This document shows positions 36,753-48,828 of a stretch of 64,000 bases of DNA, piece by piece (the stretch's first letter is position 1; every line of letters begins with the position of its first letter). The DNA is from Hymenopellis radicata (Eukaryota; Basidiomycota; Agaricomycetes; Agaricales; Physalacriaceae). The stretch lies in assembly GCA_015501595.1 (NCBI GenBank), contig JADNRX010000049.1, positions 1 to 64,000 of the forward strand, read 5' to 3'. A program made the position numbers and the translations under genes. Under the pieces are notes generated by a model that worked only from the letters and a program-made list of their open reading frames with translations, was not told the DNA's origin and did no database searches.

Positions 36753-37319
36753 ATGTCAGCGACTCCGGTCTCTACTCCAAGAGCGCCCATCGATTGGGAT
36801 GCCATCGCTGTCAATCTTCGAACATTGGTTTGGCCCATATGAACTTCAGAGTTCAATTCGCAACTGACCCCCCCAAGTATGACCAGGGAGTAAGCGGCCT
36901 CCGTGAGGAGCGAGATTCTCTTATACGTTCTGTTCTGGAGCTCCAACATGAGCGAACTATGCTGAAGATGACCCTGGAGGGGCAGGCGTCGGTTCGTGAA
37001 ATTCATTGAACACAGCATTTCACGACCAACATTTCTCTTAGCGCGACATCCAGACTATTTCCATCCTCTCGGATGAGCGCGATTGTCTCCGATTTACTGT
37101 TCACAAGTTAGAAGATCTTCTGAAAGAGCACAGATCTTTGCAGGCGTCGGTGCGTGGTGTGTTATTGAGCCCAGCAACTTAGAACGAGCCATTGTTTCTC
37201 AGTGGGACCAGAAACAAAGCGACCTCATGAATGAGCGCGATTCTCTTCTAGTTACTGTCCAAAGCTTGGAACTCGAACGTGACTTTCTCGTGGAGACTTT
37301 GCACGTGCGGGAGAGATAA
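36753..37319 (+). CDS. Short coiled-coil protein, function unrecognised
   Basis: ATG 36753 gives MSATPVSTPRAPIDWDAIAV. Later exons, separated by introns near 37010-37041 and 37150-37182, read LREERDSLIRSVLELQHERT, ILSDERDCLRFTVHKLEDLL and LMNERDSLLVTVQSLELERD, ending at TAA 37317-37319. Each exon repeats the pattern ERDxL...L..LE, so the protein is a heptad coiled coil assembled from repeated exons. The link between the first block and 36863 is unclear. Function unknown. Confidence 0.45.
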
Positions 37320-38489
37320 TTTCGGTTGGTCATTAACTTCATCATGAGCACTTGAAGTTCTAATGAAATTCTTACAGCATGGTGAAAGTTGTGATGGCGT
37401 AGAGAACGAGTCTAAAGAAGGCAATCTGTAGCCGCGAAGTTGGGAAGAGACCGTCAATTTATTTACATGCTGAATTGAACCATTTTTCTGCTTTATGCGT
37501 CCAGGTGAAATCTTGAGTTAGCTTTGAGTCAGAAGATTCTGATCTCGCCGTTTGGGAAGATCGCCTACGCAGAGATCAAGAGGTCGACGGTTGGAGTGCC
37601 ACGACCTTATCGCTTCTCGGTTTTTCAAGCCGGATATCTGGCAGCGGCATTAGTCCTGGTCATATCTTCATGCGCTTAGGATCCTGATATTTGAAGCTGA
37701 ATGTAATGTCCGTTCTATGAGTCCGACTACTATCGCTCTACTTACAATACGACGTTGATTGCATTCCCCCGACTAGAATGCAGTCAGTTCGGTATGGACA
37801 CGGATGTTCCGGCGTTGATGGAAGTCCTTCAGGTGGTTAAAGGCACTGTTCCGGGGCGAACAATTGACGTTCGCCGATGCATGGGTCGCTCGCGATAGCG
37901 AGAAGATGGAGACTGTCATTAATGTTGAGCCAGAGGTCAGTCGGAGGCTTATTGTCCCGCGTCACGTCAACCAGCTTTTGAGAAGTCGTTTTCTATAACC
38001 ATATAGAATTAATTTTATTGTGCGTATCATATTAGGGCGGCGTTGGAGAGCGTGGTGTGTTAGGGGAGACGCTGCTGGCAGGATGAGGGTCTTGATGGTC
38101 TGCGAGGTCTCCAGCGGCGGCAGGCAGCTTTTCGGTGCGGTTGATGGCTGCAGCGTGCAGTGCGGCAATGTTGAAGGGCGTGGCAGCCTACAAATAGGTT
38201 AGGTTAGCTGTGGTAACGATAACGACGGATACGCACCGTCTTTTCACCAGTCCGGCTTGTGTTCTGATGCCTGGCAAAATTTTCCAGCAATGTCCACCTC
38301 TTGGGCTGTTCGTCCCGCTGCTCGGTGTCGTGGATCGTCTGGGATTGAAAGGTTAGATTGGATGTAAGTAATGCCACCAAAGAAACGAGGAATTACTCAC
38401 AAATTTTCTGCGCCAGGCGGCACAGTCGCGTAAAGAGCGCGGAGCCAACGACCGCATTAACGTCAGGATGTGCCATAGGTTAGGAACAT
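37320..38489. other. No gene recognised
   Basis: A plus-strand stretch near 37798-37870 (DTDVPALMEVLQVVKGTVPG) looks coding but is isolated. A minus-strand frame crossing 38550-38353 starts inside the inverted repeat described next and has no recognised domain. Confidence 0.25.
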
Positions 38490-39138
38490 ACACATACCCT
38501 GCTTCTCTAATCAGATCAACGGCCGAGTACAGAATAATGAAACCAAGCAATTAAGGGTGAGAGAGAGAGCTTCGCAGTGCGCAAGGTCGTTCTGCAACCC
38601 ACGCCTGCCATAGAAAATCGGCCGGCTACGAAATTTGCATCCCAACGATTGTCAAGAGGCGGAGTACTAGTGATTCCCGCCAGGGCTCAAAGTGACCTAC
38701 AAAAGAATACCGTCGTGTGTGGGTGGCATCATCAGGGCGAGACAAAGTCATTATTGTTGTACGGCGCCCACCTAATGGGTCCTCAGAGAGGAGATGTTTT
38801 TTAAAAGTGTGGGGTATGAATCTGCCACGGAGATGAGGTGTTCTTATCAGATACCGGATTATGACTTCACTGAGCTTGAAGGGCCTGGCGTTTTGAGGGT
38901 GTGAGCGGCGACGAGCGGGTCCTCGGTGTTACTGCAACAGCTGGGTAAGCCGACACCTCCCTGAGACCAGCAGGTAAGTCAACCGGTGCACTGCCAGCTT
39001 TGAGAGACTTTTGGCTGCGAGTGCAGGTGAGGAGAGTCTAGTAGTGTAGAACAATCTGTTGTTCCCTGTTTGTACTCGGCGGGATCGGCGGCCCGATTAA
39101 GAGCGGCGAATCAGAGCGATGAGCGGGCGATGAGTTCA
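38490..39138 (-). repeat. Dispersed ~0.5-kb repeat, minus-strand copy
   Basis: The reverse complement matches 48120-48625. Shared landmarks are CTCATCGCCCGCTCATCGC, GAGTACAAA-AGGGAAC, GGTATCTGATAAGAACACCT and TTTCATTATTCTGT. This copy carries ~125 bp extra near 38565-38690. The TATA-like GAGTACAAA followed by a CTACACAG-type leader would fit a solo LTR, but TG...CA ends and target duplications were not identified. Confidence 0.65.
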
Positions 39139-39545
39139 ACACACGAGTTAATATTAGAGGTACTAACCCCCAGCCATCATGACGATGATGAGCCTAGCAC
39201 ACTACTGAGGACGATGACTTCATTCTGAGCGACCACGCCATGACGAGGACAATGACAATGCTAGCGACCACGCCACGACGAGGACAATGCCAGGGACGAA
39301 AGGAGGGCAACGAACGCTACGGTTTGGTACCATTCCTCAGGAGTGTGCACTCAGTGGCGCTCCTCAGTGCATTCGGGTTTCCTGATGCATTGTAAATGCG
39401 GAGGGGACGGTTGTTCAGCTTACTGCTGTACAGGAACAGTCGTTCTCCTATGGACATCAAGCCTTTAGTTCAATACATGTAGGGGCGTAGTGGTCATATT
39501 TTGGTTCCAGAGTCTATACGGCGGTTTCTCGTCCACATGCATGTT

Positions 39546-40733
39546 CTATTCCGTTATTTCCCGCGTAATCCGTATCGATATCTCCTGACAATCCACCGTT
39601 AAGTTTAGCATCCCTTCAGCAACAGCCGCATTTTCTGGGCGATGCAAATTCCGCAATATCAATGTCCTGGCCAGGGTGCAGATGTTGTCTGTGACAGGGT
39701 CTACGCGCCAGGACCCCATCTTCACGAAGGAGATGTCCACCTGGATGGTATGAAGTCGGGTAAGGCGCCTCAGCGCCCGGAACGCCTCATTGTTGTCGGA
39801 GATACACTTATTGGTAACTTCTTCCTCCGATTCTGGATAATCCCTGTAGAAATGCCTGCGGAGTCGAGGTGTAACGCGAAGATGTGGGAATCGGTCTACA
39901 ACACCTATAAATGTTGTCAGTCAACCAATCTTTATGCTCAACTACGTACGGCACCTACTGAAAATATCTGCCTTCTGCAGTTCTATAATTGCGGAGAGCT
40001 GCAGAGTATGGATTTCCTGGCTGCATGATCTGTCAATCAAGCTGCATGTATGGCTTATTTCCGTGATATTGAGGTGTAGAATATTGGGAAATATCGTTTG
40101 ACCGCACAAGGCCACGATAATGTCGTACAGATACGCCAGTAAGGTCAGCGTGTCTATAGTCGGAAGAATGGTATATCTGAATGCATCGAGCATGCGCGCC
40201 ACATATTTGTCATTCTCGCGACCTGCGGGGAACGATATTATTTGGAGGGTACGAAGATTTGGGAGGAGCTGCAAACAACGAGCGAGTTCCTTGTAGACAT
40301 TGACAGCAGAGAATGTAGTTAGGGCGACATTCAACACACTATCACAACAGTACGTCGTGAGACTGAGGCAGCACCAAAATACGGAACGTACTCACCGAAC
40401 GTACCTCCCCAGTTCCGGCTCGCGTATAGTGACAACTTCTAGAATGCGTACAAGCTCCGTAGCCATGGCCTTTGAGCTATCAGGGTTGGTGGCAATGGTA
40501 GGAGACTCCTTTCCCAAAGTACACACGTCCAAAGTCTCCCATAAAACAGGCTTCAGAAGGTGATATAATGCGCGGCAAGTCTGCGATGAAGCGAACATGA
40601 CATCGAACTTTAAACGATATTCATGGGGGAGTATACCGAAGAGCATACATGGCACAGGGATGGAAGGTAGATGAGATAAAATCTCTAAGTGAAGCTCCAT
40701 TGGGAGGATAGGGAAGCCCTTCGTGTTTCGCAT
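39546..40733 (-). CDS. F-box protein (unrelated to the array family)
   Basis: An in-frame ATG at 40733-40731 gives MRNTKGFPILPMELHLEILS-HLPSIPV, a standard LPxEL F-box for Skp1 binding. Exon 1 ends at VTIREPELGRYVR. A GT-AG intron at about 40388-40337 joins VLNVALTTFSAVNVYKELAR and LLPNLRTLQIISFPAG. A last exon has VVDRFPHLRVTPRLRRHFYR and FRALRRLTRLHTIQVDISFV, ending at 39546. The LxxL spacing suggests irregular leucine-rich repeats. No frame break noticed. A basic frame just upstream (40908-40770, rich in K and R) could be a leader exon but does not join in phase. This is the best-preserved gene between 26 and 48 kb. Confidence 0.75.
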
Positions 40734-40909
40734 CAGGAGGAAGAGGATCGCTATTGCAAAGTGCTGCACATTCGAATAAAGTCGATGATTCATCTTCCCA
40801 AACTAACAGCGACGTCCTGCCGACACCTCGTTTCTTGGGGCCAACGGACGTTTTCTTCCTAGTGGACTGCTTCCTAGCAATTTTTTTCGAGGTACCCGCC
40901 CTGGCCATT

Positions 40910-43900
40910 ATGATTCCTCTACTTGAACTGCTCTTTTGTCAGACGATGGAACGCGTAAATGGCAGACGTGGAGGTTTGAAACAAGGGCGGTTACACAGAA
41001 AGCGAAAGACCAGAGACGTGAGGGATACAGTGAATATATCTCCTTTAAAGGCAATGCCGCTTTTGGTGGAGGGGCGTGATCTTGTGATTCTTGCGTTCTT
41101 GCCACCAACACTCTCATTAGTGAAACGGGCTCCAGCGAAGAACGAGAAGGGCACCTGCAAATAATTTGGAGTTCGGATCCACACGATTCCGCCTTCGAGC
41201 GTATGGGAGCGCGTCAACATGGCGTCGTGCTCGAATCGTGCGACGAATAATGCAGTACTATATCTAAGAGTGCGTCTACAGAATCCTGGAGCCTCTGCTT
41301 CTCTTGTTCTCATTCGGTGAGTCAAGCCTTTTCTAACCTATTTGATAACATGTTTAAAAACTGTTTTTAGAACGATTCCTGCGCCAGACATGCGAATCCA
41401 CGGTCTCGATAGACCTAGTTTATAGGCGAAATATATTCCTCTCTGGGTCTTACCGGCACCGCGAGCACCGCCGGGTACTCGTCGGGTTTGGCGCGATGAG
41501 CGTCGGCGCGGCGGGAAGACAACGTGCTGGTTCTCGATCAACTCTGTTATTTGAGGGTATGTATGCCATACATGTACCCTGCAAGTAGTGGCCGCCTCAG
41601 CGCCCTCCTTCGTCCACGGTATGTATTTCAAGATTGATTAGCACTTCTCTACACTAACAAATTCCTTACTAGACTCGATTACTAGACTCGGACTCGACGA
41701 TCTCAAGCTTTGGCGGGTATCAACACCAGAGGCCTACTGCTTTCCTCTTCCAAATATCATGATCCCCATCATTACATACGCTCACCCGCTTCGCCCAACG
41801 TCACTCTGGCACAAAATGTGTCGTGATGTCGTGATGTCGGGTTCGACTGCAACTTCGGAGGCTCCCCGGTGTCTCGTAGGATATCACCCTAGACGTGTCA
41901 TCTACGGGCTGAAGGCTGTCTCGCTGGTGTTCTCGCCATGTTGACGCGCTCCCATACGCTCTTACAAAATCTGACGTCGTTTCTGGCCTTTGCGACTAGG
42001 GCTCTGCGTACGGCGATGATACGAGGCTCGTGTCCAACGGTTTCTATCAGAAAGGTTAGCGCTTCACGCGGACTAGGAGACTAATACGTGTATTCTCGTC
42101 GCCATGTCTTTACTTCTAGGTCTTATCCCAAGGTTCGAGACGCAGCGCTCCGCTTCTACCAGTTGGCAGGTGACTACCACCATCACCTTTAAAATTTATC
42201 CTGAAATCTGATTCCTCAGCTCAGCGGCGCGTCGGATTCTGATGTTCATTCGACGCTAGATATTGGCCTCAAATGTCCCTGAAGTTCGTGAGTTTTTCTT
42301 TGGCAGCGACATCGATACCTGAGCTGATTGAGCATACAGCGCACTTCAACCTCGTCTCTTTTTATTCAGACTCGGCGCGTCGGCACCTTTGGATTCAACA
42401 AGTTACCTTTTATGGAGCTTTCAACGTGGAGAGCTTGGAGATGAGACCCGTGTGGATGGCCTCGCCGGCCAGGCTTGGATTTCGAAAAAAATGCGTTTCT
42501 CAGTTCGCGTTTTCGGTTATTTTCATGCTCATTTATTGATAGATATGGTCTGCAAACGCCCCTTTCCTTCATGAGTCTTTCTTCCGCAAGGCGCCAGCTG
42601 ATTGGAGAAGCTACTCAGAATCCGCCGCGTCTTCACCACCGCCTTCACAGGCCTCTGTGAACCAAGGAAAGCAATCTCGTCGCCATGGAAACCAAGTCAT
42701 GGATCTACGACAAAGGTAACGACCTCGCCGGACCGACTTTCGACTCTGGACAAAAGGTGTGTATTTTGGTTCGTTTTGAAGGCTTGATTTCTGACCCATC
42801 TCCGTCAGATGATACCCATTTCGCCATCAAATACAGTATGTTAAGCCCTCTATTTTGGGCTACTCTTTCTGTTACGAAGCCGCCTCACCCGTAGGACTCG
42901 ACACGCCACGAACGATTCGACGTTTTTGGAACAAGGTACGAATTCTTGGTTTAAATTACACGTTGTATCCTGACCTGTTTCGTCAGTTCGATTGCCATGT
43001 TACGGTCAGATGTAGCGCGAATTCCTTCAGTAAAACTACTTGTTCGCCCTTGATGGCAATCTGAATCTTGGTTTTCTGGACGGTTTGGGACGTTCTGACA
43101 GCGAACTTGTCCAGGTACGTTACCTCTAATAGGAACTCGCCGTGCACCTTTGTAGGCTGCACGCAATATAGCCGTGAATTCGACGCTAACTTGAGAGCCA
43201 CAGAGAGTCAGTACTAAGGCGGGCGACACCTCGGGTGTATTTGGCATCACTGCCGCGCCATCAATCGCGTTCGGGCATCGTCCCGCCCCCCGCCCCGCCT
43301 CAATTCTTTCCTTCCTTTCTTGTACTCAATAAATTTGATACAATACGCAAGATATCATACAACTACCCGTCTACACAGAAAGGTTGGTAGAATTAAAAGC
43401 GAGGTATATACCCACCTCATCCCGATCCCACCTGCCCTCAACATCGTGGCCGACATCCACCAGTTGGACTCATCTCTGTTGTCATCCTCTTTGTCACCGC
43501 CTCTGGACATGGCGCGGCGCTTGTGTCGATAACATATCATCATGTTGACTATACCGGACTGAACCACAGCCATCGCGTAGCGAGTCCGGCTTTGACCGCG
43601 TGGGCGAAAAACTATTGAGCACGAGAAGCATCGTCGTAGCCTATATGGAAATTTGCGAGTGTGAAAGTGGTGATCCCGAAGTCTTGTGAGAGAGAGCCTT
43701 CGTTGTTGCTGGGAGTGCATCATGGAAGTGGTCTGTTGCGGATGTGAGAGCTGTGGGCAGGAGCAAACATTCTTCTTGTGCATGAGACTGTTGACTTACA
43801 GGTGTGAATACCATTGTCGTGAGCAGCGCGATGTCACCGGTCGGCTCTCCTCGTCTAGGCGGGATGGTCGTTATCGTTCTGTAAAATTCGGCCTATGCCA

Positions 43901-45260
43901 TACACCAGTAAAGAAACACAAAAACAGGGATAAAATATGCACTGTTGGAAGGAGGATGCATCCACGACGCCATCCCGCTCCAAGAATTCAACTCCAATCT
44001 TGAAGACAGACGGCGCGGGGCTAATCCAGCCGCTTCAAGCTCGCGCTCATACTCCAGCAGTACTACGGCTCCGTCCTAGAGGCTAACGTATAGTGGTGTG
44101 CTCATCGTGGGAGCAGAAACCACGAAAAGTCATCCAAAATGTTATCCGCGGCTGTTCGAAGCCGTGGAGAGATCCATAGTCGAAAAAGTGAAGCAAACAA
44201 GAAGCAGAAGAGCCCCGGAGGGCGTACATGAAGGTAGAAAGCCAGATGGCGCCTGGTCGTTGAGGTGCCATCGTGGTAAGAGGCAAGATGTGCCGTGGCT
44301 GTGCAGCGATCTTGCAGCATTCGTTGCTGGCACCGACACTCATCGTAATATTACGCCTCTCTGAAAATATAATAGGGTTAATGGCAATAAGAAAAACTTT
44401 AATCTCAGCGAAACAACTGAATTTATTGGTGCTGTCTAAGAGGTGATACTTTTGGATGCATCACTTTTGACAGATCCTTGTTTTCGATGCTTTTCTTAAT
44501 CAGGTATGTGCACCTTGGCCTTCATCCTCCAAGAATCAAGCAGCACTTCTGACTTCTGCCTTTATTTTAGCTGTAATTAATGAGAATTATTACAAAGTAC
44601 AGATTCTATTCAAAACTTGAGTAACCGGACAGGCTTAAAGTGCTGGAGCAGACGATTTCAGGATACTATCCACGTAAGGTCATTTCAACCTCTATATCAC
44701 ACAGTATTACTAAAATTGTACTTGAAGCTATTGTGTATGCATGCAGTAGTAAGTACCGATGATTATATTGCTACTCCGAGCGCGTCGTCGCCGTTCCGAG
44801 CATCGATGAACTCGTTCTGCTCATGCTCGGCAGACCGATCCGAACAATCCGGACGGTGATCGAACGCTGTTCGCAGCTCGTTACTCTCCCTCTGACCACA
44901 CCATCAAGCCATTTTTGGCTGATCAACCCCACCACCATTCAGCAATCTTTTTGCACCGTCAGTGCGCTTTTTTCTTCCCCCTGGACCCCCGGAACGTTGT
45001 CGATCCTATACGCAGAAAGACTGATGTCGCTGCCCTTCTAATGCACGTCCGACTGGCAGACCGACCGCACTGAGGACTTGTGCACCGAGCCAGAGTGCGG
45101 TGCTGTTAGAAAGATCGTTGTCGGACTGGGCAAGGATGAACGGGCCATACTGAAGGATGGGGAGATGTTTGGACGAGGACGGCCTGCGGGGTCAGGGATT
45201 TTGGTATCTGGCGAGTGTAGTGTATTCTTTACCAACACGCCAACCGACGCTTCATGCCAG
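40910..45260. other. Gene-poor interval; possible Crinkler-like scrap at 41688-41757
   Basis: At 41688-41757 the plus strand reads LDDLKLWRVSTPEA, resembling the end of the ubiquitin-like N-terminal domain of Crinkler-type fungal proteins, but no further part was found. Intron-like spacing recurs across 41.7-43.0 kb without a recognised protein. 44350-44760 is AT-rich and empty. Confidence 0.3.
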
Positions 45261-45269
45261 CGTTCTCGC

Positions 45270-45912
45270 GATGACACCCTCCTCCTCATCGCAGCCCCCC
45301 CCCCCCCCGCGACGTCTGCGCAAGATTGACATTCGTGTCAACGCATTATCAGAAGGCATGGTCATTGATGATTTGCGGAAGCGACGCAAGTGTCTTGCTC
45401 ATATGCCCGAGGGCGCAAACGTTATCGAGGCTGATCTAAAGAGTGTCGTCGGCAAAGAAGGCTTGAAGAACTTTGAGGGCCCCTTGAAGATGCGGACGTC
45501 GAGGAGGAAGGAGAAGGGTAAGAAGGATGACCGAGCCAGAATACGAGCAGAAGAGCGGCGGGAGAGGGAGAGACGATTAGTCAACACGGCTTCCTGCCAC
45601 CTGGAGTGCACCTGTGCACCTGCTGCGCCACCTGCAGTAATTATCGAGCCGGACTTTAGCGCGACCGAGGAGACTATGTCACCATCAACACCGGTTTCCG
45701 GAGCTGGGGGATCAAGGAGTTTGCGTCGACTCTTTCGTCTCCCGGTACACCGAGCCAGGGCGCGGGAGTTACTCGGAGAGACGATGAGGACGAGTGAGTC
45801 ATTGACGCGGCGTAGCATGAGCTCGAGTCGCGAAACGCGAGTGGTACCGGTGGTCGACGGAAGAAGAGCAATAAGCTCGTATTGATCGGAGGTGGAGGAG
45901 GACTTGGACGAA
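45270..45912 (+). pseudogene. MAG2/RNF10-like RING-finger E3 ligase, C-terminal fragment
   Basis: The plus strand encodes RLRKIDIRVNALSEGMVIDD-LRKRRKCLAHMPEG, ADLKSVVGKEGLKNFEGPLK and RRKEKGKKDDRARIRAEERR, the conserved C-terminal part of fungal MAG2/RNF10-type RING proteins (ribosome- and stress-linked ubiquitin ligases). The tail is shifted by one base at about 45702: WGIKEFASTLSSPGTPSQGA, RRDDEDE-stop-VIDAA-stop-HELE, then RRKSNKLVLIGGGGG. In the family both stop positions are normally Trp, so TGG became TGA and TAG. The RING domain itself is absent. It is preceded by a 14-base C run at 45295-45308. A truncated pseudogene. Confidence 0.75.
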
Positions 45913-48119
45913 GCCAAGACGAAGCATTGAATGCATACCAACCTTTTACTTAAGTAAGCACATGTATTCAGGTTCTTGGATTAACTCTGCTATAGCGCAG
46001 CTGCTGAGGCGATGACCCGGATATCAGCGGCGCGCAGCGGTCATCAGTGGAAGATCATGAAACCATGGGAAGATAGGCGAGGAAGAACGATCTACGGCCC
46101 TACCTGGGAGGCGTCAAGTCGGACCAGCGGGGGGTGGGAGAATCGAACTTAGCCTGCTGGTTAGCTTCGTTGAGGATGATCAAACGTAGACTCCGAGACG
46201 ACACTGTCGCCGCGTTCAATGCCGGTGACGAGGATGAAGACGACACCTCCGTCTGGACACGTATCCTAGATACCGTGAGTTATACCATGGAGGAGCCTAA
46301 GGCTTATGGTAAATGAGCTTACAAAGTGGTAGGAGAAACGTTGGACAAGAAAGCAAAAACAATCAAACAATCTTTATGAACAAGCAAGACACGGTCCTAG
46401 AGAGATCATAGTAGCCGTGCGGTGAAAACGGAGCCGCAGAATCTGGCAGGAGGCATGGTGGCTGCATCGGTAGCGGCCCCAGTGAAGAGGTCGAACCCGA
46501 TATACGCCATCGCTGAGTCTGCGGCGAGTCGGGCGCCCGAAACTGGAGCAAGGAATCGGCGTAAGTACATTGAGAATACAACCATCCATGACAGCGCCAT
46601 CCGAAGAACATCGTCGTCTTCGAAAGACCTAAAATCCGTCCTGGCGGCATTTGGTCGCGCGGGAGGAGACAAGTGGTGAGTCTGATGCGGACAGGAGTCG
46701 TAGCCAGAACGGTGCGGAATCCTGTGTTATAGGGGAGGACTGCTCGGCACAGGTCCACTCTCGTCCCAAAACGAAGCGGAGGGAGCCGATGCCACCGCGT
46801 TCAGATTCGACCCGGAGACTGAAAACAGAACGGTTATCCTGAGAGTGGAATACTCGACGCGGTAGTCGGCCTACCAAAGCTGGACCCTCCCCCCTCGGGC
46901 TTTTCTGGCTTCTCGATGGAGTCGACCGGAGTACCGATTGAATGGATATGCTGGAGAGGAAGCAGTATAGGAGGTATGAGTATGCGCGGATATGATGAAA
47001 TGATCGAGGGGTTTTCTCGGGGTTTCGGACACAGAAACTGAGAAAGTAGCAAGAGGACCCACTCGGACAGCCCCCTGTGAAAGTGACTGGTGAGAGATGA
47101 ACTTTTTGAGCGACCGACTCGGTTGGGGAGAAGAGTGTCGGCATCACAATCTTTCTCGGAGTGAGATGAGGTATATCACGGAAAGAAGGGCGCTCCTCCT
47201 GTACAAAGCAATGCGAATTGGGCATGTACTCATCACGGCAGAGGACCGGACGATGAGTGGAATATGGATAGATGAAGGTGTGGGCAACTGGTGTGTTGGG
47301 GGTGCACTAGGCGGTAGATGCATGCACTGTGGCGTACTATGACTCTGGACGAAGTCTTATTGGTTGCCTTGACCTCGCTGAAAAGATTGGGCATCTGAAT
47401 CTCCGAAGGAAAGGCTCGCCACCCCGGGGGGAGTATCAGGTTGACGAAAACGGTTCTTGTCTGCAAGTGGGGCATGAGAGGTGCTGAGACCATGTTTGCC
47501 ATTAGAATCCCTGGGTCGTCGTCGTGGAACCGCGCGGCGCGCAGTCATCTTTAGGGATGGGCGGTGGAGATGGGCGTCGCCTGCGTTGGCAGGGCTTACA
47601 GCTCCGCGGGTGGGGATTTTACCGGGAGGTTGGTATGGGCGGCGAGTGGAGATGAGCACCGCCGGCGTTGGCACGGGTTAACAGCGCTAGTCAGTGATGA
47701 GGGCTAGAAATGGTGAGTTGGGAGTTCAAAAACGAGGCAAAGTTCGCACCTGTAACGACAACGGCGCGTCCTCGTCAGCCAGAATCCCAGGAGAGGGCTC
47801 CCACTGGCCCAATAAGCGGCATTTAGTCGTGCTCTGAGGCAGCAATGATGGTAAGAGGTGAAGGGCGTATCACGTTGATCGGGACGGCCGCGCAGTCAAA
47901 GTCGGATACACACCGATGACGGTGGTGAGACTATGCTCTAGAGCACAGTCTGGAACAGCTTACGGTCGTCGTAGTCGGGAGAGCCGATGAGGCTCAAGCC
48001 TTCCGCGTGGAAGTCCAACTCAGACCGCATCGGAGTCCAAGGAAAGCCGGGGAAGGGAGCAGGTTTATATAGGAGAGAATGTTGAAGCAGTCGTGTACGC
48101 TCAGTCACATGACTTGACG
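45913..48119. other. No gene recognised
   Basis: Frames of up to ~200 codons lie on the minus strand (46629-47225) but their composition is Ser/Pro/Arg-rich with no domain, typical of chance frames in GC-balanced DNA. Confidence 0.3.
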
Positions 48120-48625
48120 GGAATTCATCGCCCGCTCATCGCCCGCTCTTAATCGGGCCGATCCCACCGAGTACAAATAGGGAACAACAGATCGATGAAC
48201 CTATTTCTCCTAATTCTACACAGCCTACAACTAGACTCTCCTCACCCACACCCGCAGCCAAACATCTCCCGCGCACCAGTGGACTTACCTGGCGGTCTCA
48301 GGGAGGCGTCGACTTACCCAGCTGTTGCACCGACGATCATCGCCCGCTCACACCCTCAAAACGCCAGGCCTTTCAAGCTCAGTGAAGTCACAATCCGGTA
48401 TCTGATAAGAACACCTCATCTCCGTGGCAGATTCATATCCCACACTAAAAACATCTCTTCTCTGAGGACCCATTAGGTGGGCGCCGTACAACAATAAGGA
48501 CTTCGTCGCCTACGTACGTACGACGGTATTCTTTTGCTCTCTCTCTCACACACACACACCCTTAATGGTCGGTTTCATTATTCTGTCCTCGGTCATTGAC
48601 CTGATTAGGGAAGCAGGTATGTATG
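48120..48625 (+). repeat. Dispersed ~0.5-kb repeat, plus-strand copy
   Basis: Inverted relative to 38490-39138 and about 9 kb away. It contains GAGTACAAATAGGGAACAAC, a CT-rich leader, and an ATG-led stretch at 48565 (MVGFIILSSVIDLIREAG) also present in the other copy. Beyond 48625 the two copies diverge. Confidence 0.65.
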
Positions 48626-48828
48626 TTGCTAACCCCAGCGCCTGGAGCTAATCTCGCTCAGTACTAATGACCTGTTCAAGCACTGAGTCGAACGAGCTTC
48701 CTTTCTTTGGTCAGTTCCTCTCATTACCTTGGCGTTCAAGGGAACGAGTGTGAGACAGTAGAGATAATAAAATGAATAACATTGAAACTACAGTAAACCT
48801 TCTCAGGCCAAGGCTAGCATTACATTCG

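Noticed and set aside
41338..41631. Minus-strand frame with a P-loop-like GGARGAGKTQRG
   Set aside because: The surrounding residues show no NTPase fold, no Walker B follows, and the opposite strand carries intron-like signals; it looks like chance.
45157..45300. Upstream part of the frame entering the MAG2 fragment as an N-terminal RING region
   Set aside because: No Cys/His spacing of a RING is present, and the similarity to MAG2 begins only after the C run at 45295-45308.
46629..47225. 198-codon minus-strand frame as a gene
   Set aside because: Low-complexity Ser/Pro/Arg composition, no domain, no intron pattern, and equally long frames overlap it on the other strand.
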